Positions 1 to 9,640 of a DNA stretch of 35,238 bases are shown here, in pieces (positions within the stretch are counted from its first letter, which is position 1; each line of letters begins with the position of its first letter). A program made the translations under genes and the position numbers. The notes beneath the pieces are model-generated. The model was given only the letters and a program-made list of their open reading frames with translations, did no database searches and was not told the origin of the DNA. The stretch is taken from NCBI GenBank assembly GCA_009784635.1, contig WRBG01000002.1, positions 1 to 35,238 of the forward strand, written 5' to 3'. The stretch comes from Bacteroidales bacterium (lineage in GTDB: Bacteria > Bacteroidota > Bacteroidia > Bacteroidales > UBA932).

Positions 1-783
1 GTAGAGGTCAACGTATTCGCCGCTCAATAATTCGCCGTCCATGCCGTCTTCCAAAAGTATTGACAGGTCCGAAGCGCCAATTCCCCATGCGTATCCCCTA
101 TTTCCGAGCATACTAAGCTCATTTTTGTTCACATAAAGTGCAAGGTAATGATTCATATCGGGTACTTCCACACGGACAGAAACCGGCCAATACCTGTTGG
201 GATAGCTTTCATTCCAGTTCTGGTTTCCTATATTGTTGAGTCCATAACCAACTGTTCCAATTTCTCTTACACCATTCATTAAAACCTGCGCCGAGGTATC
301 CATACCGGCCCAAACGGCAGGAGCCGCAGGCATCACCGAAGTAGAAACGGCCATCGGGTATCCTTCCACGTCCACTTCAAGGCGGTAAACACTTCCGGGA
401 CGGGTGGCAACTCCGCTTAACCTCCGGCTGAAACCGTTTTGCCCCCACCTCCAGTTATCGCCAAATTGGGTTATATCTGTAGACATGTCAAACGGGCCCG
501 GTATGGAGAGGAGCAGCGCGCCGTCTTCAAACAGGCGTATTTCACCGCTGCGAATGTTATCGTATTTAAGTCGTACCCGTTGACTTTTTGCCAGCGAATT
601 GCCTTCCATAAGCGTGATGTCAAAAACACCGGTTCTGCCATCGAGTATGGCGGTAACAGACAGTTTAGGCGGAAAATCGAGGCGTTCAATATCCAATTCC
701 CTTACCATGGTAAAGTCGCAAGCCACAAGAAAAAACAGAGCGTGAAGAAGAACGAATAACGATTTAGTGTTCAATATTTTCAT
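1..783 (-). CDS. DUF4249-like lipoprotein, C-terminus truncated by window edge
   Basis: Open minus-strand frame from ATG at 783 to the window edge (MKILNTKSLFVLLHALFFLVACDF...), lipobox-like LVAC; sits directly downstream of a TonB receptor, the usual DUF4249 context. Not in the ORF track because it runs off the edge. Confidence 0.7.
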   Translation of the reverse strand, partial: MKILNTKSLFVLLHALFFLVACDFTMVRELDIERLDFPPKLSVTAILDGRTGVFDITLMEGNSLAKSQRVRLKYDNIRSGEIRLFEDGALLLSIPGPFDMSTDITQFGDNWRWGQNGFSRRLSGVATRPGSVYRLEVDVEGYPMAVSTSVMPAAPAVWAGMDTSAQVLMNGVREIGTVGYGLNNIGNQNWNESYPNRYWPVSVRVEVPDMNHYLALYVNKNELSMLGNRGYAWGIGASDLSILLEDGMDGELLSGEYVDLY

Positions 784-817
784 GTTTTTTGATTTTTTAT
801 TTATGGAATCTCCACGT

Positions 818-3244
818 TTAGAATTTAAATTGGAAACTCAGAGACGGGATTATCGGAAACAGGCTGTATTGCATGAATCTAAATTCGCCCCATCTATCTT
901 TTTCTATATTTATATGATACGGATTTTTGCGGTTGTAGGCATTGTATACGCTCCATACCCAGCGACTTTCGCCCCACTTCCTTTGCTTGATAAAGGAGAG
1001 GCTTGCATCTAAACGATGGTATGGTTCCATGCGGTATCCATTGCGTTCGCCGTACTCAATATATTGATATGTGAGTCCCGAAGCAGCCCCTGTAAGAATC
1101 GGATGATTCACATCAAATACGCCTACGGGCAGCGTGATGCAGTTGCCCGAACTGTATACCCAAGTAATGGAAACATCAATGTCGCGCTTCTCTCTTTTGA
1201 TACGCTGCATCAAAACGATGCTGAAGTCGTGGCGGCGGTCGTATTTGTAGGGGAAACGCTTGCCGTCGTTCAATTCGTCAAAGTGACGGTCTGACCACGA
1301 CAGCGTGTAGCCTGCCCATCCCGTAAAACTGCCGCTCTTTTTCTCGGCAAACAACTCCATGCCGTAGCTGCGGCCGGTGCCTTGCAGGAGCTTTTGCTCC
1401 CAATCCTCGTCAATGTTTAAGAAGCTGGAGCCTTCTCTGTAATCCAGCACATTCGTTAATGTTTTGTAATATCCTTCGAGGCTTATTTCGTAATCTTCCC
1501 TATGGTTGTGAACAAATCCCAGGGCTATCTGGTCCGCTTTCTGCGGACGCAACAGCTCGGTGGCAGGAACCCACAGGTCTCTGGGAAAACCTCCGGCGTT
1601 GTTGGTCAGTAAGTGTACGTATTGTGCCATGCGCGAATAGGAAGCTTTGGCGGAAAGTTGCGGGCTAATCAAGTATCGGGTAGAGATACGCGGTTGCCAT
1701 ACGTTGTAGAAACTGTCGCCCATGCCGTATGCCGACCAGTGTAGCCCGACGTTGGTTTTCAGACGCTCGGTCAGCCGGATATCATCCTCTACATAAACGC
1801 TGTATTCCCATGCGTAGCGTTTGGAGGCGCCAAAATCGCGGCTTCCTGTCGTATCGCGGAGGGAAACCCTGCCCGGATTAAACGTGTGGTAAATGGCGCC
1901 GGCGCCAAAACGAACATAATGGTTAGGAGACGGAATATAATCGAACGCAATCCTCCCGCTCCGGTCCTGTATGCCATAGTTGTTGCGCAACTCGGAAAAG
2001 TTATGAACGGGAACTGTTTGGCCGCTGACGGAATGTGTTTGTTCACGGTCGTTTTTTCTACTGAAATTGTCGCGAAATCGGCTATAAGCCAGCGCAGTAT
2101 TGACGAACAACCGGTTGGTAATCACATAATTCCATCGTAAGGTTGTCATGAAGTTGCCCCATTGCATACTAAAATCCATCTTGTCGGTACCCGAAATGAT
2201 ATTGTCGTGTTCGTATTTGTATTTGCCGATTCCATACATCTTGTCGTCTCCCATGTAGGCGCTGAGGTAGATTCGGCTTTTATCCGAAAATTTGTGGTTG
2301 ATTTTTGCGGTCAAGTCGTAGAAATAGAAGCCGGCTTTGGAGATTTCGCCCTGCATATTTATGTGGGCATCGCTTCCCGGGTCTTCTGCCATGCTGCTTA
2401 ACGCACCAAGGGCGGGTCTCATCAACAAGTCCGCGTACGTGCGCCTGCCCGACACAATGAATGATGTGCGGTCTTTTACAATAGGGCCTTCCAAAGTTAG
2501 GTTGCTCCACAGCAGTCCAATGGCGCCCTCGCCGCGAAATTTTTGCATATTGCCCTCTTTCATGCTGATGTCGAGTACAGACGAAACACGTCCTCCGTAC
2601 CTTGCGGGGAAACCGCCCTTGTAGGCTTCCATGCTATTGATGGCGTCTCCATTGAACATCGAAACAAAGCCCAGCAGGTGTGATGTGTTGTATATGGGCA
2701 CTCCATCCAGCAAAACCAGATTTTGGTCCGGACTGCCGCCACGTACATGCAATCCGGTGCTGCCCTCATTGCCCGACTGTATACCGGGCGTCAGTTGCAA
2801 AGCCCTCATCACGTCTGTTACGCCCAAAGCGGCGGGAAGTGATTTTATCTGCGCTATAGGCATGCTTATCAAGCTCATCTGTGAACGCTCCCCTGTACGC
2901 AATGCGGCGGTAACTATAGCTTCCTGCAGGTGATGTCCTTCTGCAAGGTTTAGGTTAATCACCGTGTCGCGGTAAAGCTGGAAATGGAAAACTTGCGTGC
3001 GGTAGCCCATATACGAATATACAAGTTCCACCCTGCCTTCGGGCAGCGTCAAGCTGTAAAAACCAGCCCGGTTGGTAGAAGCAGCTGTCATATTGGTTTT
3101 ATCGTACACCGTGGCGCCAATCAGACTTTCGCTGCTCAAACTATCTGTCACGTAGCCGCTGATGGTATGCCGCGGCGCCCTTTGCGCAAAAGCGCCGAAC
3201 ACCAAAACAGACAATAATACAACAGCGCATAGATATTTCATCAT
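818..3244 (-). CDS. TonB-dependent outer-membrane receptor with N-terminal carboxypeptidase-regulatory-like domain
   Basis: Signal peptide, ISGYVTDSLSSESLIGATVYD..., plug motif LQLTPGIQSGNEGSTGLHVRGGSPDQNLVLLDGVPIYN, C-terminal aromatic SLSFQFKF. Confidence 0.93.
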   Translation of the reverse strand: MMKYLCAVVLLSVLVFGAFAQRAPRHTISGYVTDSLSSESLIGATVYDKTNMTAASTNRAGFYSLTLPEGRVELVYSYMGYRTQVFHFQLYRDTVINLNLAEGHHLQEAIVTAALRTGERSQMSLISMPIAQIKSLPAALGVTDVMRALQLTPGIQSGNEGSTGLHVRGGSPDQNLVLLDGVPIYNTSHLLGFVSMFNGDAINSMEAYKGGFPARYGGRVSSVLDISMKEGNMQKFRGEGAIGLLWSNLTLEGPIVKDRTSFIVSGRRTYADLLMRPALGALSSMAEDPGSDAHINMQGEISKAGFYFYDLTAKINHKFSDKSRIYLSAYMGDDKMYGIGKYKYEHDNIISGTDKMDFSMQWGNFMTTLRWNYVITNRLFVNTALAYSRFRDNFSRKNDREQTHSVSGQTVPVHNFSELRNNYGIQDRSGRIAFDYIPSPNHYVRFGAGAIYHTFNPGRVSLRDTTGSRDFGASKRYAWEYSVYVEDDIRLTERLKTNVGLHWSAYGMGDSFYNVWQPRISTRYLISPQLSAKASYSRMAQYVHLLTNNAGGFPRDLWVPATELLRPQKADQIALGFVHNHREDYEISLEGYYKTLTNVLDYREGSSFLNIDEDWEQKLLQGTGRSYGMELFAEKKSGSFTGWAGYTLSWSDRHFDELNDGKRFPYKYDRRHDFSIVLMQRIKREKRDIDVSITWVYSSGNCITLPVGVFDVNHPILTGAASGLTYQYIEYGERNGYRMEPYHRLDASLSFIKQRKWGESRWVWSVYNAYNRKNPYHINIEKDRWGEFRFMQYSLFPIIPSLSFQFKF

Positions 3245-3283
3245 ACTTCAATTAATATTTGTTTCTTATTCTTAAAAGCAATA

Positions 3284-3319
3284 AGAGGGCACAAAATTAG
3301 GCATAACTCCACGCCCTCT
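3284..3319 (-). terminator. Hairpin between RiPP precursor and TonB receptor gene
   Basis: AGAGGGC (3284-3290) pairs with GCCCTCT (3313-3319); minus-strand continuation TTATTGCTTTT is T-rich. Confidence 0.5.
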
Positions 3320-3375
3320 CATAATTACATTGGATTGAATACCTAAAGCAAAGTCAATCATCTTGCAGTACATAT

Positions 3376-3627
3376 TTAATGACACGTTCCATCAGCATCA
3401 TTTTCGCAGTCAGCATACGTTTGAGGTTCGGCATCACTAAGCGCACCACTGGTGGTGCCACCGCCCCCAGTGGGACAGGAGTTGCTTGGACAGCCATTAT
3501 TGCACCATGAAAAGCCCATACAACCCCAAACACTCGTAATTATCGTCCCGCCCTTTACTTGACTCAGATGGTTATCGTCTAGACTTGAAATCTGTTCCCT
3601 CTTTAAAACTAATTTATTCCTATTCAT
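3376..3627 (-). CDS. Bacteroidetes GG-leader RiPP precursor (lanthipeptide-like), 83 aa, six Cys in predicted core
   Basis: Leader MNRNKLVLKREQISSLDDNHLSQVKGG followed by 56-aa core TIITSVWGCMGFSWCNNGCPSNSCPTGGGG...DCENDADGTCH; adjacent LanC gene. Confidence 0.8.
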   Translation of the reverse strand: MNRNKLVLKREQISSLDDNHLSQVKGGTIITSVWGCMGFSWCNNGCPSNSCPTGGGGTTSGALSDAEPQTYADCENDADGTCH

Positions 3628-3770
3628 TTTATTTATTTTTTCTTGTTTATACTGTGATTATTATAGATATGACGACCACAGACATCGTAATCTCTGCCTT
3701 TTATGCCAAGACACATAAGACAGAGGCTGCATGAATATTTGAAGGTGAATAAGTGCCATAATAGTACCGT

Positions 3771-4976
3771 TTAGATTAAAAACACGGATTCGTCCCAATG
3801 AATCAATTTGGGATTTTGAAAACTAAGGAGGGTTGAACCTACACCCGAAATGCCGACAAGCAGGTCAAGCGGATGTTCTTTATTGCCCTCTGTGAACACA
3901 TACCCGACAACTCCCTCCGTTTCATTACCCAGCAAAAGGGTCCTTTTTAACCAGTAATTGGCTGCTTCCTCAAAGTAACTATTTTGGGTTTCATAATATA
4001 ATCTATTAAATATGTGCGTAATACCTGATGCTCCATGACAAAATCCTGCATCTTTTACGCGAGTTTCTGTATCGTTTCTCCTTTGAGCAACCTGTTCCAG
4101 CATGCGTATTGCATCAATCTGCACCGGAAAAACCGACGACACGTGAAAAAGAATGTATAAAGCAGTCAAGTCTCCGTAGCACCAAGCAAGCCGCGACATG
4201 TTCTGCTTACTGTCAAACTGCGATATTTTATCATATTCTATCGAAAAAGGAAAATATGAAGGAACTCCCGAGCCATTCATGTGGTCAAGCATGAAGGATA
4301 TATTTTCCCGCATCATTTCACTGCACTTTTGAGGTAAAATGTGTTGTAAATAACACTTATACAGAAAAAATAATGTGCCCGGTATTCCATGCGCCAATCC
4401 AAAATCTACTATTTCTTTTTTACTTTGCGGTCTTACCCGTCTCCATGTTAGATAGCCTCCCACATTTTCCCTGTCATGATATAGCCCATTTATTATACTT
4501 TCAACAATACTGAAATTTCCCCTTTTTAGAAAATAAAAGCCAATACCAACCGCGTGATGAAGCTGGTCATATTCTTTTTTTTCTATCATTAACTTCGCGT
4601 ATTGCAAAAGAACCTTGTCAATATCAGACAAGTAATCATCTAAATCTATCTCTATTAAATCATTTTCCTTCAAGTAAATAATCAACCATGCAAATCCGGC
4701 TATGCCGGAACAGTAGGAAACCATAGCTGCTTTTCCTGTATAAATCTTTTCGTTTATTAGACCAATTGTTTGATTCAACTTATCTAAAAACCTTGCATCA
4801 TCCGAGTTTCTATAAAATAAAGACAACAATAACCCCACTCCCGCCAAACCATCCAACAAGCCAACCTTGTCGGTATAATCCAAGTTACAACTCAACAGAT
4901 ATTCGCCTATTTGCTTTTGCTTACGATTAACCTGTGGCAGAAGCTCGTTGTCAATTTTTATAGTCGCTAAACACAC
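3771..4976 (-). CDS. LanC-family lanthionine synthetase C-like cyclase
   Basis: LanC motifs GLAHGIPG, AWCYGD, FCHGASG (Cys, Cys-His zinc ligands). Start in track is GTG; exact start uncertain. Confidence 0.92.
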   Translation of the reverse strand: MCLATIKIDNELLPQVNRKQKQIGEYLLSCNLDYTDKVGLLDGLAGVGLLLSLFYRNSDDARFLDKLNQTIGLINEKIYTGKAAMVSYCSGIAGFAWLIIYLKENDLIEIDLDDYLSDIDKVLLQYAKLMIEKKEYDQLHHAVGIGFYFLKRGNFSIVESIINGLYHDRENVGGYLTWRRVRPQSKKEIVDFGLAHGIPGTLFFLYKCYLQHILPQKCSEMMRENISFMLDHMNGSGVPSYFPFSIEYDKISQFDSKQNMSRLAWCYGDLTALYILFHVSSVFPVQIDAIRMLEQVAQRRNDTETRVKDAGFCHGASGITHIFNRLYYETQNSYFEEAANYWLKRTLLLGNETEGVVGYVFTEGNKEHPLDLLVGISGVGSTLLSFQNPKLIHWDESVFLI

Positions 4977-5136
4977 CTTTATCGCATTTTATTATTTGCG
5001 ACGAAGATAAATAAAACGATTTAATCTGACAACTACACAACCGTGTACATTTTGACTGCCTTGTATTGCGTTCATTTTTAAGGCATACTGAATTATTCCC
5101 GAATTATCTTGTGTTTTTCTCTATATTTCCCGAGTT

Positions 5137-6048
5137 TTACTCCGTCAATTTTCCTGTTCTTATCGCGTATCGTATTGTCCACTCTCCTACGCCTTCCCGT
5201 ATTGCAATAGAATTGACGCTACAACCTTTGTTCAACTCGTCCTGTACACGCAAGAGCTTTTCCGGCGTCATCGGTCGCCGCTGCTTCTTGGGTTCCGTAT
5301 TTTTTTTCTGTTTGGGATGATTGGGATAATCAAATATCAACCGATGATTAAATGCATAAATAACGGACTCAGTTATAGAATTGGTTTTCAGTTTTTTGAA
5401 AATAGCCCTCTTTCTACTCTGGTAAGCATGATACGAAATGCACAACTTGTTGGCTGCCTCCATGCCTATTTTCCCACGATGGACCAATCTCAGCACCCCC
5501 TTTTCTTGCTCGCTAAGCATCGGTATCCTCCTTTTTATCCATTCTTTACTTTCCAACACAAATTCTTCATAATCTACACCATCAGTATAATGGGCGCACA
5601 GACACCCGGATTTATTTAATACCGAGCTTGACAGCAAGCACAAGCCAAACTGTAGCCGTTTATTGACAAATACAGGTCTTAATTTGTGGTAAATCATCAT
5701 GTGCCTTGATTGATGCTTCATGCGGACGGTAAATGAAAAATAATCAAGAGCGCCCAAGTCATTCATATCAGACATGCGCTGCCGGATAACATCCAGCGCC
5801 TCCATCAACAACAGCAGGTCGTCTGGATGAATCACTTTCGAGAAAAAATTGTATCCCAACGACAAGACTTGTTCTACGGTGTGGCCGCAAAGAAAGAGCG
5901 GGTTGTTAGCCACAAAGTAGAAGCCTCGTTTGGAAAAGTCAATCACATACATTGCCTCCATACTGATGGCTGCAAAGTCGTTCATACCGAATGGTATCTG
6001 GTCGTTGAGCGGTGCAACAAAATCTATTTGAGAATCATCTATATTCAC
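5137..6048 (-). CDS. PAS-like sensor / LuxR-type HTH regulator with additional C-terminal HTH
   Basis: N-terminal PAS-like region (FFSKVIHPDD), central LSEQEKGVLRLVHRGKIGMEAANKLCISYHAYQSRKRAIFKKL, C-terminal MTPEKLLRVQDELNKGCSVNSIAIREGVGEWTIRYAI. Confidence 0.7.
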   Translation of the reverse strand: MNIDDSQIDFVAPLNDQIPFGMNDFAAISMEAMYVIDFSKRGFYFVANNPLFLCGHTVEQVLSLGYNFFSKVIHPDDLLLLMEALDVIRQRMSDMNDLGALDYFSFTVRMKHQSRHMMIYHKLRPVFVNKRLQFGLCLLSSSVLNKSGCLCAHYTDGVDYEEFVLESKEWIKRRIPMLSEQEKGVLRLVHRGKIGMEAANKLCISYHAYQSRKRAIFKKLKTNSITESVIYAFNHRLIFDYPNHPKQKKNTEPKKQRRPMTPEKLLRVQDELNKGCSVNSIAIREGVGEWTIRYAIRTGKLTE

Positions 6049-6110
6049 GATTGTAGCGTAAAGTCGTTACCGCAAAAATACAAAAATGCCCGAATTGAAA
6101 GGATTTTATG

Positions 6111-6118
6111 TATATTTG
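6111..6118 (+). promoter_or_regulatory. Bacteroidetes -7 element (TATATTTG) 4 nt before the likely ATG of the response regulator
   Basis: TATATTTG-TAGG-ATG(6123); matches TAnnTTTG. Confidence 0.6.
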
Positions 6119-6122
6119 TAGG

Positions 6123-7439
6123 ATGAAAACGAAGGTTCTGATTGTAGAAGATGACGCTGCTTTTGGAGCCATGCTTAGGGCGTGGTTTGAGCGCAATGGG
6201 TATCAGACGGCGCTTTGTACAACGATTGCGGCTGCCAAACAGGAACTTACAAAAAATCGCTACCACCTCCTTTTGAGCGACCTGCGGCTGCCCGACAGCG
6301 ATGGCATTATGCTTTTGCAATGGGTAAGGGAGCAACATATGGCCACGCCCGTAATCATCATGACCGGATATGCGGAGGTTCAAAGCGCTGTGGCGGCCAT
6401 TAAGTTGGGCGCAGAAGATTATCTGGAAAAACCCATTGTGCCGGATGTACTCAAAGAAAAGATAGAGAACGCTTTGGCAAAACATAAAGGGATGGTTACG
6501 CCGCATGTTATGCAGGAGAAAAAAGAAGCGTCCCAAATTGTGCTTGGACACAGCGCTATAGCCAGACAGGTGTACGACCATATTACACGGGTGGCTCCCA
6601 CCAAAATGTCGGTGTTAATCCTTGGCGAGAGCGGTACGGGCAAGGAATATGCGGCCAAGATGATTCATAACCACAGCCCAAGGAAAAATAAACCTTTTAT
6701 TGCGGTTGACTGCGGCAGTCTTTCCAAGGAACTTGCCCCCAGCGAACTGTTTGGACACATCAAGGGGTCTTTCACATCGGCCATTGACAACAAAACGGGC
6801 GTCTTTGAGCTGGCAAACGGCGGAACGGTGTTGTTAGACGAGGTGGGCAACCTGCTCTACGAAGTACAGGCGCAATTACTCAGAACTTTGCAGGAGCAGA
6901 AAGTACGCCCTGTGGGTTCTGCAAAAGATATCCCCATAGATGTACGCATTGTGGCCGCCACCAACGAAGATTTGGAGTCAGCCATTGCCGAGGGACGTTT
7001 TCGCGAAGATTTATATCACCGCCTCCATGAATTTTCGCTCTTTATTCCGCCATTGCGCAACAGGGAAAACGACATCAGCCTGTTTGCCCATGAGTTTTTG
7101 AGAGAGGCCAATGATGAGTTGGCGCGCAATATACAAGGGTTTAGCCATCAAACTATTACCCTGCTTGAAAAGCACCACTGGAGCGGCAACCTTCGCGAGC
7201 TGCGTAATGTGGTCAGGCGCGCTGTACTCTTTGCCAAGGGAGACCATATTGTTCTTGACGATTTGCCTCTTTTAAGCGAACCTAAATCTCAAGACTTTAC
7301 CCTTTACCCCGGCAACGAAAAGGGGCAGATAGAAGCAGCGCTGCACAAAGCAAGGGGCAACAAAACCTTGGCGGCGCAACTCCTTAAAATTGACCGAAAA
7401 ACACTTTACAATAAGATGCACGTCTACGGCATCAAATGA
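6123..7439 (+). CDS. Sigma-54-dependent response regulator (REC-AAA+-Fis, NtrC/AtoC type)
   Basis: MKTKVLIVEDDAAFGAML, GESGTGKE Walker A, GSFTSA (GAFTGA variant), Fis-like C-terminus GNKTLAAQLLKIDRKTLYNKM; start set to MKTK at 6123 rather than 6108. Confidence 0.95.
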   Translation: MKTKVLIVEDDAAFGAMLRAWFERNGYQTALCTTIAAAKQELTKNRYHLLLSDLRLPDSDGIMLLQWVREQHMATPVIIMTGYAEVQSAVAAIKLGAEDYLEKPIVPDVLKEKIENALAKHKGMVTPHVMQEKKEASQIVLGHSAIARQVYDHITRVAPTKMSVLILGESGTGKEYAAKMIHNHSPRKNKPFIAVDCGSLSKELAPSELFGHIKGSFTSAIDNKTGVFELANGGTVLLDEVGNLLYEVQAQLLRTLQEQKVRPVGSAKDIPIDVRIVAATNEDLESAIAEGRFREDLYHRLHEFSLFIPPLRNRENDISLFAHEFLREANDELARNIQGFSHQTITLLEKHHWSGNLRELRNVVRRAVLFAKGDHIVLDDLPLLSEPKSQDFTLYPGNEKGQIEAALHKARGNKTLAAQLLKIDRKTLYNKMHVYGIK

Positions 7440-9636
7440 CGATGGAAAGTATCTTTTCCACATCCTCCCGCCATCCCTCATATTCGCTGTTCCGGTGGGC
7501 GTCCATTTTGCGCAACTCCTCTGTGGGATAGCCTAATTGGGCAAACATCGGAAATATTTTGTGGCAAACGGCTTGAGCTTGCGCAAAGTTGTTGTGGGCA
7601 ACCGCTTCCTTGAGTATAGAGAAGTTTTCTGTGGTGGAAACGCGAAAAAGCGACATGATTTCGTCCCGACTATCTCCCAAAAGTTCATCGCAAGGGCCGC
7701 CCTCGCCTGCCACTTCGCGTAAAGATTCTATGGTAAACGGTTTTGCCAAAAAGTGGGAAAACCCAAGCTCCGCCGCTTTTTGCGCAGAAAAGTCGGCGCG
7801 TCCCGTCATGACCGCCACGGGAACGGCCCCCGCCACTTGACGCAGTACATCCAATCCCGAAATATCGCCCATCTCCATGTCGGTAATAACAAAATTGTAG
7901 TCGTTTTCCACCACCTTGTGTCCCAACCTTAAAAGCATGTCGGATACTATTTTTACCACTACCGGATTGTCGTCATAAATCTTGATCCTTTTGGCTCCTT
8001 GAGGTACCTCGACCTGCGCATATTCGGCCGGAATAGCCACCGTAACAACAGTCCCCTCCCCCACTTGGGAACTGAGGGCGATGCTCCCCCCTAATAATTC
8101 TGTAATTCCATGAACTACAAACATTCCCAAGCCTGTTCCCTCTGCCGCCGAACTATTTTCCTCAATCCGGCTAAAGGGTTTAAAAAGTTGAGACTGCTTT
8201 TGGGGAGGAATGCCCATCCCCGTGTCTTCTACCTTGATATGGAGCCGGTTTTTGTCGAATGTGGCGTTGAATGTAACGGAGCCTGCTTGGGTATATTTAA
8301 TGGCGTTGGATACAAGGTTGATTACCATCTGCTTGAGCTTTACCCTGTCGGTGCGGATTCTTACATCGTCCGCCACAAACGAGAAGGCAAGCGATTTTTG
8401 ACTCGCCAATGGGAGGAACATATTGTGGATATCTTCAAATAAGTTCTTGATATTGAAGTCAGAATCACTTTTTAAAAGGGTGCCTCGTTCCAAGCTCGAA
8501 AACCCCAAAAGGTTCTCAAGCATCGCAAGGATATGTTCTGACGAATTTTGCATGGAGCGCACATTGGGGTCGCTCTCCATGAGCGCCAGATAGCCCATCA
8601 TGGATTGGAGCGGGGTTTTTACATCGTGCGATACGGCAAGGAGCAGCCGGTGGCGACTCTCCATAATCCGGCGGGTACACTCATGGGCGGCTTCTAAGGC
8701 AAGACGGGCTTCGCGTCCCTTATTTATATCTGTGATTATCAGAATAATAAAAACAAGAATGATGGCCAAGCCAAAAACGCCCCCAATGCTGGAATAGACA
8801 TAGTTGCGCCATATGGCCTCCTCGCCGGTATCAATCATCGTTAAGATGGAATGGAGCGTCTCTTTGTGAAACTCAAGAAGCAACGCAAAGATTTCCATAT
8901 TTATATCTCTGTTTGAGGAGATTAACTCTGCCACCCGCCTTTCTATCGTTCTCAAATTTTCTTCATAAATTCTTTGCGCTTGCTGTGCAAGACGTTCTTC
9001 TTGATACACCACGGTAAGGTTGTCTTGAACCGTTTTGACGGTATCGGCCCGCTGATTCACCACAATGGTAACTGCGTCTCTACTTGGATTGAACACCTCG
9101 CCCAAACGTCTGAGAAGTCCCTTTCTGGGCAATTCGCTCACTACCGTATCTTGGACGGCGCTAGAGGCATGTTGGATATTCTCGCTCGAATGTGGCGCAA
9201 TTTCCGGCTTCCGTTCAGCCGTTAATCCAATTCGTCCGCCATCGGTAAATTGCCGGTTTAACTCCGTAACATTCTGCATCTGTTCGTGGAGCAAAAATGC
9301 AATCCGCTGCAATTTCTCCTCCTCCGCGGGTTTGAACGCCGCAATGGTATCTATCAATTTCTCGATGGAGCCAACAGATAGGGTATAATCGTTCAGATAA
9401 TTTCCATTTCTTGTAGATATAAAGAGGCTTACCGACGATTGCGCATCGTTGACCGCAACCATCAAATCATTGACAGCCAATAAAAGCACCTGCTGGCTTT
9501 CTATCTCGAGGCGTTGAAAGGAAATATTTTTGCGAAGGGCGTTGAGATACAAGGTCATGGCAACCACCGCCAAAGCAACTATCAAATAGATAATCGCCGC
9601 TTTAAATCTAATTTTAAATTCAATACTCTTTCCCAT
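7432..9636 (-). CDS. Hybrid sensor histidine kinase / response regulator with C-terminal Hpt-like domain
   Basis: HisKA LLAVSHDVKTPLQSMMGYL, HATPase N/G boxes (NLVSNAIKYT, DTGMGIP, GTGLGM), REC with YDDN, ITDMEM, MTG, AKPF, then Hpt-like VCHKIFPMFAQLG. Confidence 0.93.
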   Translation of the reverse strand: MGKSIEFKIRFKAAIIYLIVALAVVAMTLYLNALRKNISFQRLEIESQQVLLLAVNDLMVAVNDAQSSVSLFISTRNGNYLNDYTLSVGSIEKLIDTIAAFKPAEEEKLQRIAFLLHEQMQNVTELNRQFTDGGRIGLTAERKPEIAPHSSENIQHASSAVQDTVVSELPRKGLLRRLGEVFNPSRDAVTIVVNQRADTVKTVQDNLTVVYQEERLAQQAQRIYEENLRTIERRVAELISSNRDINMEIFALLLEFHKETLHSILTMIDTGEEAIWRNYVYSSIGGVFGLAIILVFIILIITDINKGREARLALEAAHECTRRIMESRHRLLLAVSHDVKTPLQSMMGYLALMESDPNVRSMQNSSEHILAMLENLLGFSSLERGTLLKSDSDFNIKNLFEDIHNMFLPLASQKSLAFSFVADDVRIRTDRVKLKQMVINLVSNAIKYTQAGSVTFNATFDKNRLHIKVEDTGMGIPPQKQSQLFKPFSRIEENSSAAEGTGLGMFVVHGITELLGGSIALSSQVGEGTVVTVAIPAEYAQVEVPQGAKRIKIYDDNPVVVKIVSDMLLRLGHKVVENDYNFVITDMEMGDISGLDVLRQVAGAVPVAVMTGRADFSAQKAAELGFSHFLAKPFTIESLREVAGEGGPCDELLGDSRDEIMSLFRVSTTENFSILKEAVAHNNFAQAQAVCHKIFPMFAQLGYPTEELRKMDAHRNSEYEGWREDVEKILSIVI

Positions 9637-9640
9637 GCTA

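Noticed and set aside
3443-3473. Palindrome GCACCAC-TG-GTGGTGC and nested CCACTGG/CCAGTGG as a regulatory site
   Set aside because: It is inside the precursor coding sequence at the GGGGTTSG codons; repetitive glycine/threonine codons explain it.
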